DNA from: Halostagnicola sp. A-GB9-2
Lineage (GTDB): Archaea > Halobacteriota > Halobacteria > Halobacteriales > Natrialbaceae
Direction of reading: 5' to 3'
DNA length: 64,000 nt
NCBI RefSeq assembly: GCF_030068615.1
Contig: NZ_JASJOC010000011.1
Coordinates: forward strand, 36,722 to 100,721
The notes below the pieces were generated by a model that made no database searches, was not told where the DNA came from, and saw nothing but the letters and a program-made list of their open reading frames with translations. Made by a program: the position numbers and the translations under genes. Positions 1 through 8,273 of this stretch are shown in pieces; position 1 is the first letter of the stretch; every line of letters starts with the position of its first letter.

Positions 1-1004
1 AATTTTCGATACTGATCGATCAGGATGTCCATCCCGTAGGAGCCGTCCGTAATGGTATACTGGGACTGGAGTTCGGGGTTGAATTTCGCTTTGTACCGGT
101 TGATACTCGGCACGCCCGCACCGACGAGGTCGTACGCTTCGAGGCCGTTCTCCGCACCGTCTCGAATCACGTGCCAATCGAGGACGTCGTTGATCGAGAC
201 GTCTACGTCCATATCTGGTTTCACACCGCCTTGCCATCTGTACCGCGTCGTCTGGGACTCGACGACGAGAATGCCCCCGACGAACTCTCCCTCGACGCGG
301 CAGACGTAGGGCCGTATCGCCCCGTCCGGAAGCAGTTCGTACAACGCACGTGCGAAGTCGTTGTTCATCTGGTAGGACCGTCCCTGACTCTCGTAGCGCG
401 ACCGGACCTGATCGACGATGCGGTCGATATCGTCGATCGTCCCCTCTTCGACGACGTACTGGTCCTCTGGGGCGTTTCGGATGTTGGACCGCGCGTCGCT
501 GCTGAACTGATCCAACAGGTCGTCTGTCGACCGCTCGAGGTCGAGGACGTACGTGTAGCCGGGTGCGACATCGTACTCGTTCCAGGTGAACGGGCGAACG
601 TCGGGAAATTCGGCGGCGACGAATTTGCTGTAGACGGGCGATAGTTCGGTTTCGATCCACTCGAGACAGCCGTCGAGAAATCGTTTCGTTCGTCGGTCAG
701 CTTTGCGCTGTTTGAGTTTGTCGACGTTCAACAGGGCGGGGCCGAGATAACACGACCAGGAAAACGGGGCGGGCGAGAACACCCCCGTGATCGGCCCCTT
801 GTTGTACTCGAATATTGGGAAGAGCCCGACTGCCTCCTGTCCTTTGAATCCGGCTAGGAGGTGTGGCGTCGTCCCCGAATCCGCCGCCTGCAACTCGAGG
901 GCCTCGGCTCGAAAGAACGGGTTCGTTCCAGGGGACCGCTCGACGTAACGGTTCCACTCGGACGCGTCTGCCTCCGGGTCGAGGACGCTGATTTCGATGC
1001 TCAT
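1..1004 (-). CDS. FemAB-like GNAT-fold acyl/aminoacyltransferase (partial, cut by left edge)
   Basis: About 334 codons are visible; the 3' end lies outside the window. Reading leftwards from ATG at 1004 the product begins MSIEISVLDPEADASEWN and is open to the edge. It has the two-lobed pattern of FemAB/BioF2-like (PF13480) proteins: an N-terminal substrate lobe, then the hallmark GGILVV, YRWQGG and YDLVGAG...INRYKAKF stretches near the end. Such proteins transfer acyl or aminoacyl groups, in haloarchaea usually next to surface-polysaccharide or lipid genes. Only 1 bp separates it from the stop of the upstream gene, so the two are almost certainly cotranscribed. Substrate unknown; family assignment is from motif recognition. 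Confidence 0.75.
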   Translation of the reverse strand, partial: MSIEISVLDPEADASEWNRYVERSPGTNPFFRAEALELQAADSGTTPHLLAGFKGQEAVGLFPIFEYNKGPITGVFSPAPFSWSCYLGPALLNVDKLKQRKADRRTKRFLDGCLEWIETELSPVYSKFVAAEFPDVRPFTWNEYDVAPGYTYVLDLERSTDDLLDQFSSDARSNIRNAPEDQYVVEEGTIDDIDRIVDQVRSRYESQGRSYQMNNDFARALYELLPDGAIRPYVCRVEGEFVGGILVVESQTTRYRWQGGVKPDMDVDVSINDVLDWHVIRDGAENGLEAYDLVGAGVPSINRYKAKFNPELQSQYTITDGSYGMDILIDQYRK

Positions 1005-1005
1005 C

Positions 1006-2625
1006 TTAGAGATATCCGAGATCGGAGAGTCGATCTTCGACAGCTCCGTCTTCGGTCGCCGTGATCGGTTCCGGTTCGTACGCCGGATACTCCGTCTCAT
1101 CACCCGGGTCGACGATGGGGAGAACCTCGCCGTCCATCGCCGTGTCGATGGAGACCTCGAACAACGTACATATCGTCGGGGCGATGTCGAAAATCGTCGC
1201 ATCCTCGAGCGTGACGCCCTCGTCGAACGCCGAACCCGCAGCGGCGACGATACCGGTCCGCTTGTGGTTCCAGGGCTCCATCGGCTCGCCGAACTCCGTT
1301 TTTTCGAGGTCGGCGACGATGGCGTTGTCGAAACCGGCCGGAACGGTCAGGATGTCCGGCGCGTTCTCGAGTTCCGGGCCGTGGAAGTACGTTTCCCGCG
1401 GTTCTACCGCCTCGAACATCGGTTCACCGTCGGGCGTTCGCAGGGCTCGCAATTCGTCGATCAGCTCGGACCGGAACGACTCGTACTCCTCGGACGGCAC
1501 CTGCCCGTTCGGTTCGCGTCCCTCGAGGTTGATCCTGAGACCGAGCTCGCTTTTCGAGCGGACGTAGACGGTCGAGTTCGGGAAGTCCACTTGCTCGCTG
1601 GCCGCACGAATCATATCGTTCGGAACTCGCTTCCCGATCGGTTCTTTCAAGCCGACCATCTCGAGGGTGTTCGCGGCCCGCTGCGTGGTAATTCCGAACT
1701 TGGCAGCGAGGTTCATCGAGCGTTCGATCGCACCCGGCGTGTGATCGCCGGCCTCATCTCCGTCCAGGAGGTCGTTTCGCCATGCCTGTGACCAGTCCGG
1801 CATTCCTTCGCCGCCGCTTTGACCAACTACGTCTCCGCGGTTTCGAAGGTACTCGTTGACGCGGAATTCGTGGCCCTCGACCGTTCCCATTCCGTGGTCA
1901 CTGACGAGCAATACGTTCTCGGGGTCGACCGCCTCCAGCGTCTTTTCGATCTCTCGATCGACGGCACCGTACACCGCCTCGATCGCCTCCGCATCGCCAG
2001 GACGTTCGTGGAAGACGGAGTCGGTTTGCTGGAATTGGACGAACCCGAACCCGGGTTCGAAGCGTCGACAGAGGTATCGAAACGCCTCGCCGCGCCGTTC
2101 GATCGTTTCCTCGTAGCCGGCGATTTCTCCGTCGGAATAGTTCCCGCCCTGTGGATACACCTGGTAGCCGCCACATTCTTCTTTGATGTCCTCGAGGATT
2201 CCGTTCGGGTGACAGTCCGGATCTTCCGGAGCCGTCATTCCCGGAACGAGTGCGCCGTCGAAATCTCGCGGCGGATGCGTAACGGGGACGTTCACGACCA
2301 CACTCGAGATGCCGCTTTCACTGAGGAGTTCCCACACCGCTCGCTCTCGAACGTGTGAGGAATTGACGACGTCCCAATCGTAGCCGTCGAACGATAGAAA
2401 ATCGAAGACACCGTGTTTGCCCGGGTTCTTTCCGGTGTAGATCGACGGCCACGCGCTGGCCGTCCAGGGCGGAATCTGCGACTCGAGGGGACCGCTCGAT
2501 CCTCCTTCGACGAGTCGTTGTAACGTCGGTGCAGTTCCGGAATCGAATAACGGCTGCAATACCGGGAGACAGCCGGCGTCAATGCCGATGACGAGGAGTT
2601 CACAATCGTCGTCCGTACCTTCCAT
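1006..2625 (-). CDS. alkaline phosphatase superfamily phosphodiesterase/nucleotide pyrophosphatase-like hydrolase
   Basis: 539 aa from ATG at 2625 (MEGTDDDCELLVIGIDAG); the frame stays open 70 codons further upstream, but that extension does not look coding. Family hallmarks of type I phosphodiesterase (PF01663) are visible: metal-binding Asp in IGIDAG (residue about 16), the nucleophile region PPWTASAWPS, HGVFDF, LLVSDHGMG, and a late His in HKRTGIV. It should be a metal-dependent hydrolase of phosphate or sulfate esters; no signal peptide is seen, so it is probably cytoplasmic. Its immediate downstream partner is the FemAB-like gene and a DegT-type aminotransferase is divergent, suggesting a surface-glycan or lipid-decoration context. 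Confidence 0.85.
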   Translation of the reverse strand: MEGTDDDCELLVIGIDAGCLPVLQPLFDSGTAPTLQRLVEGGSSGPLESQIPPWTASAWPSIYTGKNPGKHGVFDFLSFDGYDWDVVNSSHVRERAVWELLSESGISSVVVNVPVTHPPRDFDGALVPGMTAPEDPDCHPNGILEDIKEECGGYQVYPQGGNYSDGEIAGYEETIERRGEAFRYLCRRFEPGFGFVQFQQTDSVFHERPGDAEAIEAVYGAVDREIEKTLEAVDPENVLLVSDHGMGTVEGHEFRVNEYLRNRGDVVGQSGGEGMPDWSQAWRNDLLDGDEAGDHTPGAIERSMNLAAKFGITTQRAANTLEMVGLKEPIGKRVPNDMIRAASEQVDFPNSTVYVRSKSELGLRINLEGREPNGQVPSEEYESFRSELIDELRALRTPDGEPMFEAVEPRETYFHGPELENAPDILTVPAGFDNAIVADLEKTEFGEPMEPWNHKRTGIVAAAGSAFDEGVTLEDATIFDIAPTICTLFEVSIDTAMDGEVLPIVDPGDETEYPAYEPEPITATEDGAVEDRLSDLGYL

Positions 2626-2847
2626 ACCCTCGCAGTTAACCGTTTTCGGCTTTGTTATGCGATGGCTGGGAAGCCGTAGGGACACGCTTCTCACCAGCTT
2701 TGCTTCACTCCCGAGTTGGGGTATACGACAGTAGGGAGTGCCTGTGTCCGCTGAGAAATCGGTACCCACACAATCACTAAGACGGTGACCGTTCAGTACT
2801 CCGTACGTGGTGGGACCTCGTATGATCGTCGACATGGTGCTCGATCT

Positions 2848-3963
2848 ATGATCAGTGCAACACCGTCGCTCTCCGTTTGGTCGCTATCGAGCCATCATCC
2901 TGCGGATTTTGAGTCACTTATCGAACAGTTCGCTACGGAGTATGCCTTTTATGGTGCAGGAAAGGTTGCGCTTCGTGACGGCCTCGAGACGATCTCGGTA
3001 GCCAATCAAAACGTCCTTATTCCCGCGTACCTCCCCGATGCAGTCGCGGAACCGATCGTCGAAATCGGCCTCGAGCCGCGATTCTACGCCGTTACGGAGT
3101 CCCTCCATCCGAACGTCTCCGATATACGAAACCGGATCGACTCGGATACTGCCGCGATCGTCTCGGTTAACTATTTCGGCTTTCCACAACCCGGTCTCGA
3201 GACGATCGCAGAGCTCACTGACGAGTACGATTGTTATCACGTCGACGATAACGCTCACTCACCGCTGAGTATGCACGACGGGACGTTGCTCGGAACCGAC
3301 GGTGATATCGGGATAACGAGCCTCTGGAAGCAGTTCCCGGTTCCGAACGGTGCCGTACTGTATCTCAACGATACTGCTATCGTCGATGACTACGCTCCAT
3401 CAGCGTACGAAGGCGTTCGGGAACATCTCGACGTCAGCGACTGTCAGTTTCTGCTCAAATCGATCGCGTTCGAATTGTTCGATCGAAACACTCGCGTTCG
3501 TGAATCGATAGACACACTCGTCTCCGGAAGCGGGTTGGGACGGGTGACGGCATCCCCTCGAAACCGATACGAGAACGAGAAATCACAGATGTCCAAACTG
3601 ACTCATCGGATATTTGCGGATGCAGACCCCGAATCGATCCGATCCAACCGACGCGAGAATTTTCGCACGTGGAACGAGGTTCTCGATTCCCGATCCGACG
3701 TCGTCCCGATTTTCGATTCGATGCCGGAGGGAGTTTGCCCGCAGGTCTTTCCCGTCCGCACAGCAGACTCATCCGAGTTCATCCGGCAACTCGAGCAACT
3801 GGGTGTTGACGGGGCCAACACGTGGCCGCGCCTGTCGGAATCGGTTCGGGACAATCCTGCGTACGAAACCTCGAACCTGCTCTCGCGGTCGACGGTCGTC
3901 CTTCCGGTCCACCAACACATCGAGTCGTCCGCTATCGAGGCCGTTGGTGACGCTCTTCGTTGA
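2848..3963 (+). CDS. DegT/DnrJ/EryC1/StrS-type aminotransferase-like protein
   Basis: 371 aa if started at ATG 2848 (MISATPSLSVWSLSS); the frame is open back to 2785. The fold pattern is that of PLP-dependent sugar aminotransferases: FYGAGKVALRDGLE near residue 35, LIPAYLPDAV, VSVNYFGFPQPGLE, the cofactor aspartate region YHVDDNAHSPLS, and a candidate PLP-lysine in ITSLWKQFPVPNGA. The usual glycine-rich segment after that lysine is altered, so it may be an atypical or non-catalytic member. It is divergent from the phosphodiesterase/FemAB pair, which fits amino-sugar or surface-polymer synthesis. Assignment is by motif, moderately secure. Confidence 0.7.
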   Translation: MISATPSLSVWSLSSHHPADFESLIEQFATEYAFYGAGKVALRDGLETISVANQNVLIPAYLPDAVAEPIVEIGLEPRFYAVTESLHPNVSDIRNRIDSDTAAIVSVNYFGFPQPGLETIAELTDEYDCYHVDDNAHSPLSMHDGTLLGTDGDIGITSLWKQFPVPNGAVLYLNDTAIVDDYAPSAYEGVREHLDVSDCQFLLKSIAFELFDRNTRVRESIDTLVSGSGLGRVTASPRNRYENEKSQMSKLTHRIFADADPESIRSNRRENFRTWNEVLDSRSDVVPIFDSMPEGVCPQVFPVRTADSSEFIRQLEQLGVDGANTWPRLSESVRDNPAYETSNLLSRSTVVLPVHQHIESSAIEAVGDALR

Positions 3964-4038
3964 TACCCACTCCGTTATCGATCCTCGTTATCGATCTTTT
4001 CCTAAAAAGCACGTATTCCAGGCCCCGCCCGGTAGTTC

Positions 4039-5712
4039 TTATTCCTCTTCCGCCGTCGCCGTCAGCGCAGCGAGGATTTCATCCTCCAGTTGATACGCTC
4101 GTTCGGACGGCCGAGCGAGCACACCCTGAGTTCTGAGCTCAGAGAGCAGACTCTGTACTGCGACGGGCGACCGATCCACGCGGTTTCCCACTTCGATAGT
4201 CGTTAGCGGGCCGGATTCGGCCAACGCCTTGATCACTGTGCGACTCGTCTCGAGTGAACACCGAGACTGATCGCAAGCGACGGTGAGGCGGTCATCGATA
4301 GCCGTCGTCTCGAGCAGTTCGTCGACGTCATGCTTTTCGTTTGCGACGATAATCTGTGAGTCTGCGACCGTCAACCCGTCTTCGACGTCCGCGTAGCCGA
4401 ATTCGAAGTCGTCCGCATCGGCCTGAACGATCGATTCCTCCCGTGGGCTCCCATCGAACTCCTCCTCGAGTTCGCCGATCCGATCTTTCAGTGCGCTATT
4501 TCGCTTGGCGAGGTTTTCCGTTCGACCGCGTTGGGCCTGAAGCTTATCCTCGAGGATATCGATAACGTGATTTTTCTCCTGAATCTGGTCCTCGAGTTCC
4601 TCGTGTTTCGTTTCGAGTTCGACCAGTTCGTCGTGCAATCGGCGAATTTCGTCGTTCGACTGGGGGAGTTCCGTCTGGACGGTGTCCGGATTTTGCAAGG
4701 CCTCGGCCATCTGTTGGGCGACGCTTGAGATGTCACGTGCGTTCGCGAGTTCCTCCTCGAGTTCCTCGATTCGGTCGTCGCGCTTGTCGAGTTTTCGCTC
4801 GAGTTCCTCGATGCGGTTTTCCTCTCGTTGCTTGCGCTCGGAGATTTCCTGAAGGTCGCCGACGAGGGCGTCGGAAACTGATTTGAGTTCCGGTCGTTCG
4901 AAATCGTCGAGGCCGGGTGTCGCGCCGGCGTCGAACGTGCGCTTGCGTCGAAACTGGATCTTCCGAACGTCGACATCGTTCCAATCGGTCTGGACGTACG
5001 CCTGGCCGTCACCCAGTTCCGAGACGAGTTCGGAGTACTCGCTGTCGATAATTCGACCGACGACTTTGGTGTCGTTCTCCCAGGTTAGCCGGTGCCAGAC
5101 GAGCCAGTTCGCCTGCGTGATGAAGTCTTTCTTGACGTCGGCGGGTCGCTGGCTGATCCCCAGGATTCCAAGCCCGTGTTTTCGCCCGCGCTTACCGATC
5201 TTGATCAGGAGTTTTCCAGTTTCTCCCATCCCACCCCCCTCGGGGATGTACTCGTGGACCTCCTCGACGACGAGCAAGAACGGTTTCTTCAGTTTCTTTT
5301 CCTTGACGAACAGCTGGCGAGCCGTCTCCCGGAGCAGTTCGCTCGCGACGTCTTCGTCGAGGTAACCGGAGACGTCCAGAATAACGGGGACGTTCTCCTC
5401 GAGTGCGAGCGAAGCCATTTGCTCTGCGTGTTCCGGGCCGATCTGGATGTCACACTCTTCGTCCGCACCGGCGTGGAGCATTTCATACTCCTCTTTGAGA
5501 CCGTAGTACTCCCCGTCCGTGTCGACGATCAACAACGGATACCCGGCCTCGAGCAGTTCCTCGGCGATCACTGAGGCGGTGTTCGATTTCCCGCTCCCGG
5601 ACTTTCCGGTCACGAACCCTCGCCCGGTCAGCAGTTCGACGACGGGAATCGTGACGTCCGTACCGTCCGACGCCTCGCCGACGACGACCTCTCGAGTCGT
5701 TTGTTCACTCAC
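4039..5712 (-). CDS. HerA-like (DUF87) ATPase with central coiled coil and C-terminal winged helix
   Basis: 557 aa. Walker A GKSGSGKS lies at residues 36-43, the Asp box LLIVDTDGEY follows at about 58, and the Walker B/Glu region LLVVEEVHEYIPEG is near 145, all typical of FtsK-HerA superfamily DNA-pumping ATPases. Residues about 280-420 are heptad-rich (repeated IEELE-type segments), a long coiled coil. The last 70 residues (SRTVIKALAESGPLTTIEVGNRVDRS) look like a winged helix. The protein probably acts on DNA as an oligomeric ring. Its 5' end faces the nonamer-repeat region and the ParA locus on the opposite strand, so a role in DNA segregation is conceivable but unproved. Confidence 0.85.
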   Translation of the reverse strand: MSEQTTREVVVGEASDGTDVTIPVVELLTGRGFVTGKSGSGKSNTASVIAEELLEAGYPLLIVDTDGEYYGLKEEYEMLHAGADEECDIQIGPEHAEQMASLALEENVPVILDVSGYLDEDVASELLRETARQLFVKEKKLKKPFLLVVEEVHEYIPEGGGMGETGKLLIKIGKRGRKHGLGILGISQRPADVKKDFITQANWLVWHRLTWENDTKVVGRIIDSEYSELVSELGDGQAYVQTDWNDVDVRKIQFRRKRTFDAGATPGLDDFERPELKSVSDALVGDLQEISERKQREENRIEELERKLDKRDDRIEELEEELANARDISSVAQQMAEALQNPDTVQTELPQSNDEIRRLHDELVELETKHEELEDQIQEKNHVIDILEDKLQAQRGRTENLAKRNSALKDRIGELEEEFDGSPREESIVQADADDFEFGYADVEDGLTVADSQIIVANEKHDVDELLETTAIDDRLTVACDQSRCSLETSRTVIKALAESGPLTTIEVGNRVDRSPVAVQSLLSELRTQGVLARPSERAYQLEDEILAALTATAEEE

Positions 5713-5861
5713 TGTAGCACACCCCCATTCGCGCGCGCCTCGTTCATTATGTGAATACTTCTGTCACGGAACCTTGAATATTCGCCTCGAGCCCCAGTCG
5801 TTTTGGTTTACTAAGGTGTTCGACCGGTAATGGCGCTCGTCCCTGAGATTTGATAGGAAAT

Positions 5862-6066
5862 GGACATTCCGTGTACACGGTATATGAAGTGTAGAATGTC
5901 TATTATGTGTGGCTGTCTATTGTGTGTGGAATTTGTGTTATGTGTGAAATGTTTACACTGTGTAAAATTTCAGGACCGTGTACAATGTGTGGTGCTTGGA
6001 GGTTGCCCGTTCTGTGTAATTGGTTACAATGTGTAGAATGTCTAGACGGTAAATACAGTGCAACGT
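5862..6066. repeat. nonamer array A: about 23 degenerate 9-bp units end to end
   Basis: Reading from 5862 the sequence splits into consecutive 9-mers such as GTGTAGAAT, GTCTATTAT, GTGTGGAAT, GTGTGAAAT, GTTTACACT, GTGTAAAAT, GTGTACAAT, with two 1-nt phase slips (near 5914 and 6030). The consensus is roughly G-T-N-T-A-N-A-(A/C)-(T/G). The segment is more AT-rich than its surroundings. Translated frames show Cys or Val every third residue, an artefact of the 9-bp period. It is the array farthest from parA. Confidence 0.85.
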
Positions 6067-6088
6067 TACGGCCTACGATAGCATTATC

Positions 6089-6157
6089 CGACCATGGTTC
6101 GGGTTGATGAGCGACCATGGATCGGGTTGATGAGCGACCATGGATCGGGTTAATGAG
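6089..6157. repeat. three tandem 23-bp direct repeats (iteron-like)
   Basis: Three head-to-tail 23-bp copies occupy 6089-6111, 6112-6134 and 6135-6157. Each contains CGACCATGG followed by TCGGGTT and ATGAG; copy 1 differs by one base (GGTTC for GGATC) and copy 3 by one (TTAATG for TTGATG). The length, tandem arrangement and place between two nonamer arrays resemble plasmid iterons, but no replication-initiator gene is in the window. A purely structural repeat is equally possible. Confidence 0.8.
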
Positions 6158-6261
6158 AAAACTCGAGAGTGAATACGTTGCCGACATCACCGTAGTTTAG
6201 CGGGTGAGCGTCGCTCTGCGGAGGTTCATTTCACCCGTCACGTTTGATGGAGATCTCGTTG

Positions 6262-6315
6262 GACTGTCGTTGTTGAAATGTTTACACAGTGTGAACTGTG
6301 TGAACGTTCAGGAGA
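6262..6315. repeat. nonamer array B (about 6 units)
   Basis: Short run in 9-bp phase: TGTTGAAAT, GTTTACACA, GTGTGAACT, GTGTGAACG, TTCAGGAGA. The units match those of array A. It contains the inverted core TTTACACAGTGTGAA, showing that neighbouring units can also form an imperfect palindrome. Confidence 0.7.
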
Positions 6316-6412
6316 ATACTCTGCTGAGTTCGGACAATAATTATCGGTCCTCACGAGGATATCCGCTCCGAATCGCTGAGATTCGCGAAGCACTTCCAAG
6401 ACTTCTCAGACG

Positions 6413-6628
6413 GTGTAGGACGTGTACACAATCTTCACTGTGTGTACTGCCTACACTCTGTGTACTGCCTACACTCTGTGTACTGCCTACACTCTGTACA
6501 CCACTTATACTGTGTGTACCACCTACACGTTGTGTGCCGTCTACACTGCATGCGACATTCAAACGGCATGGGATGACTACGATGTATGCGAAGTCTACAA
6601 CTTCTGAACGTTCTCCGATGTCCCTGTT
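6413..6628. repeat. nonamer array C: about 24 units including perfect 18-bp duplications
   Basis: Continuous 9-bp phasing runs from GTGTAGGAC (6413) to GTCCCTGTT (6628). Between 6440 and 6493 the pair CTGTGTACT plus GCCTACACT is repeated almost perfectly three times (period 18), so recent slippage or conversion has homogenised this part. Later units (GTCTACACT, GCATGCGAC, GTATGCGAA, GTCTACAAC) diverge but keep phase. Open frames here encode TLCVLP-type repeats that I regard as artefacts. Confidence 0.85.
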
Positions 6629-6674
6629 ACCGTCTATTCTGTTGGTAGCTCATCGGCTGTGGTGGGATTTGCGA

Positions 6675-6791
6675 GTTTGAACCGCGGACGCTGTGTGGAA
6701 CGCATAGACGGTATACTTTGTTTGCACATTGTAGACTGTTCACACTGTTTAGAATGTCTTTGATGCTCGGAACGGTTTTGCGTTTCGAACA
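6675..6791. repeat. nonamer array D (13 units)
   Basis: Units in strict phase: GTTTGAACC, GCGGACGCT, GTGTGGAAC, GCATAGACG, GTATACTTT, GTTTGCACA, TTGTAGACT, GTTCACACT, GTTTAGAAT, GTCTTTGAT, GCTCGGAAC and two weaker ones. The same consensus as arrays A and C is kept without a single phase slip. Confidence 0.8.
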
Positions 6792-6872
6792 GAGTTAGCG
6801 TTCGTCGACCTCGATTTCTCCTGTTCGTTCCGTTGTACTCGAATTGTGGCTCGTGTCTCTCCTATAAGGCGA

Positions 6873-6953
6873 ATGGGAACTGTTTGAACAGTGTAGAATG
6901 TGTAAACATCTAAAACACTGCATACTGTTTAGACTGTTTTCGGTAGTGTTAAG
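6873..6953. repeat. nonamer array E (9 units)
   Basis: Units include ATGGGAACT, GTTTGAACA, GTGTAGAAT, GTGTAAACA, TCTAAAACA, CTGCATACT, GTTTAGACT and GTTTTCGGT. GTGTAGAAT is identical to units in arrays A and in the remote array at 23.4 kb (variant GTGTAGAAC). Confidence 0.75.
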
Positions 6954-7035
6954 TCATCTCACTGTGACGATTTCGCTGTCATTCGACGTCTCCACCGGAT
7001 TCGTTCGCGCTGACGTTCGAGAAACCTTCCACAAT

Positions 7036-7071
7036 GTTCACACTGTGTAAACATCGCCGACGGTCGAAGGC
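7036..7071. repeat. nonamer array F1 (4 units)
   Basis: GTTCACACT, GTGTAAACA, TCGCCGACG and GTCGAAGGC in phase. The first two units, with the preceding ACAAT, form a conserved sub-motif (ACAATGTTCACACTGTGTA) that recurs at 7148-7166 with one change and in reverse orientation around 7330-7348. Confidence 0.65.
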
Positions 7072-7143
7072 ACGTACGCCTGCCGTTCAGGCTATTCTCT
7101 GGGTTGTACTCGCGTTCAGTTTCTCGTCTCGAATAAATGGACT

Positions 7144-7206
7144 GTCTACAATGTTCACACGGTGTATACGCTTTGAGCTGTTCGAACCGCTCGAGCGGTG
7201 CATACT
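7144..7206. repeat. nonamer array F2 (7 units)
   Basis: GTCTACAAT, GTTCACACG, GTGTATACG, CTTTGAGCT, GTTCGAACC, GCTCGAGCG, GTGCATACT. The first three repeat the sub-motif of array F1; later units drift towards GC-richer sequence but keep the 9-bp phase and the leading G-T. Confidence 0.7.
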
Positions 7207-7307
7207 GCCGTCGACTACAGCCGGGGACAGACGATTCGTACTCCGTCGGAATCCCTCGAGTAACCTCGGAGTTTTTCGCGATTCGAGAACGGATCACTTC
7301 TCTCCCC

Positions 7308-7442
7308 TTCTAAACTGCCCTCACATTCTACACAGTGTGAACATTGTAGACTCCTCGAGATGTGTGCGCGATTTAAACTGTCTACACAGTGCGAGCTGTT
7401 CGAACGGTTCCGACGGTGGAGGCGGCGAACGAGGTGTTCAAC
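7308..7442. repeat. nonamer array G (15 units) abutting the parA start codon
   Basis: Units TTCTAAACT, GCCCTCACA, TTCTACACA, GTGTGAACA, TTGTAGACT, CCTCGAGAT, GTGTGCGCG, ATTTAAACT, GTCTACACA, GTGCGAGCT, GTTCGAACG, GTTCCGACG, GTGGAGGCG, GCGAACGAG, GTGTTCAAC run to 3 bp before the ATG of parA. Any protein binding the array would cover the parA promoter and start, which points to autoregulation. No clear TATA box is visible other than ATTTAAACT at 7371-7379. Confidence 0.8.
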
Positions 7443-7445
7443 GAC

Positions 7446-8273
7446 ATGAGTAATTCACGTGCCGTAAGCGTCGCGCTTCAGAAAGGCGGCGTCGGCAAGA
7501 CGACGGTCGCGATTAATCTCGCAGAACGACTCGCTAACCGATCGAACGATGTCCTATTGGTCGACCTCGATCAGCAAGGGAACGCGACGGAAGGCGTTGG
7601 ACTCGCCGATGCCTATCAAAACGATGTCCACATCGGACACGTGCTCGAGGATAGCTCCGACACGACGCTCGGGGACGTCATTCGGAAGGCGAATTCGTTT
7701 GACGTACTTCCCGCAAACGAGGACTTAGATAGCGTCGAAAACAGCATTCGAAGCGCCACGTTCGGGGAACTTTGGATCAGAAACGAGATCATCGATCCGG
7801 TTCTCGAGGACACGTACGATTACGTCGTCGTCGACTCGCCGCCGAATCTCGGTCCCCTCGCAGATGCGTCGCTCATCTCTACGCAGAACGTCATCGTTCC
7901 GCTTCGGATGAGCGAACCGAGCGTCAGCGGGTTCGAGCGGATGTACACCCAACAGATCACCCCGATCAGAAAGGAGATCGATCTCGATATCATGGCGATC
8001 GTTCCGAACGCGCTCTCGGGAGACAACGAAGAAAAGCGTATCATCGGCAACTTGGAGGAGTCCGAATTCGGCGAGTACCTGCCGGAATTCGCCCGAACCG
8101 ATCACTTCGACGATCCGGATTCACCAGGGCCCGGCCTTCGCGAACGAATCGCGTTCCGTCGCGCGTGGCGTGAGGGTGAGCCACTCGCGGAGTACGACCC
8201 GGAGAGTGACATGCTCGAGCGATTGGATGCGCTCGCCGGCGTCGTCGAACGGGGAGGTGTTGTCGATGCCTGA
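7446..8273 (+). CDS. parA: ParA/Soj-family partition ATPase
   Basis: 275 aa from ATG 7446 (MSNSRAVSVALQKGGVG). It has the deviant Walker A QKGGVGKTTVA at residues 12-22, Walker A' LLVDLDQQGNAT, and Walker B YVVVDSPPNLGPLADASL, typical of ParA/MinD-superfamily segregation ATPases. It starts directly with the ATPase domain and has no N-terminal HTH, as in small (type Ib/SegA-like) ParA proteins. The next gene overlaps its end by 8 bp. The upstream 1.6 kb of phased nonamers is the obvious candidate centromere. It should move DNA by ATP-dependent nucleoid binding together with the downstream protein. The frame is open 19 codons upstream, but that is repeat DNA. Confidence 0.92.
   Translation: MSNSRAVSVALQKGGVGKTTVAINLAERLANRSNDVLLVDLDQQGNATEGVGLADAYQNDVHIGHVLEDSSDTTLGDVIRKANSFDVLPANEDLDSVENSIRSATFGELWIRNEIIDPVLEDTYDYVVVDSPPNLGPLADASLISTQNVIVPLRMSEPSVSGFERMYTQQITPIRKEIDLDIMAIVPNALSGDNEEKRIIGNLEESEFGEYLPEFARTDHFDDPDSPGPGLRERIAFRRAWREGEPLAEYDPESDMLERLDALAGVVERGGVVDA

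Noticed and set aside
171..644. A 157-codon plus-strand open frame at the left edge
   Set aside because: Antisense to the FemAB-like gene, which has recognisable family motifs on the minus strand.
6413..6628. CRISPR array
   Set aside because: Units are 9 or 18 bp and contiguous, without unique spacers; no cas genes are present.
6204..6680. Open frames with TLCVLP-, YTLCTA- or VGSTQS-type repeats
   Set aside because: The repeats arise because 9-bp DNA units equal three codons; the same periodicity appears in several frames and both strands, and composition is unlike haloarchaeal proteins.
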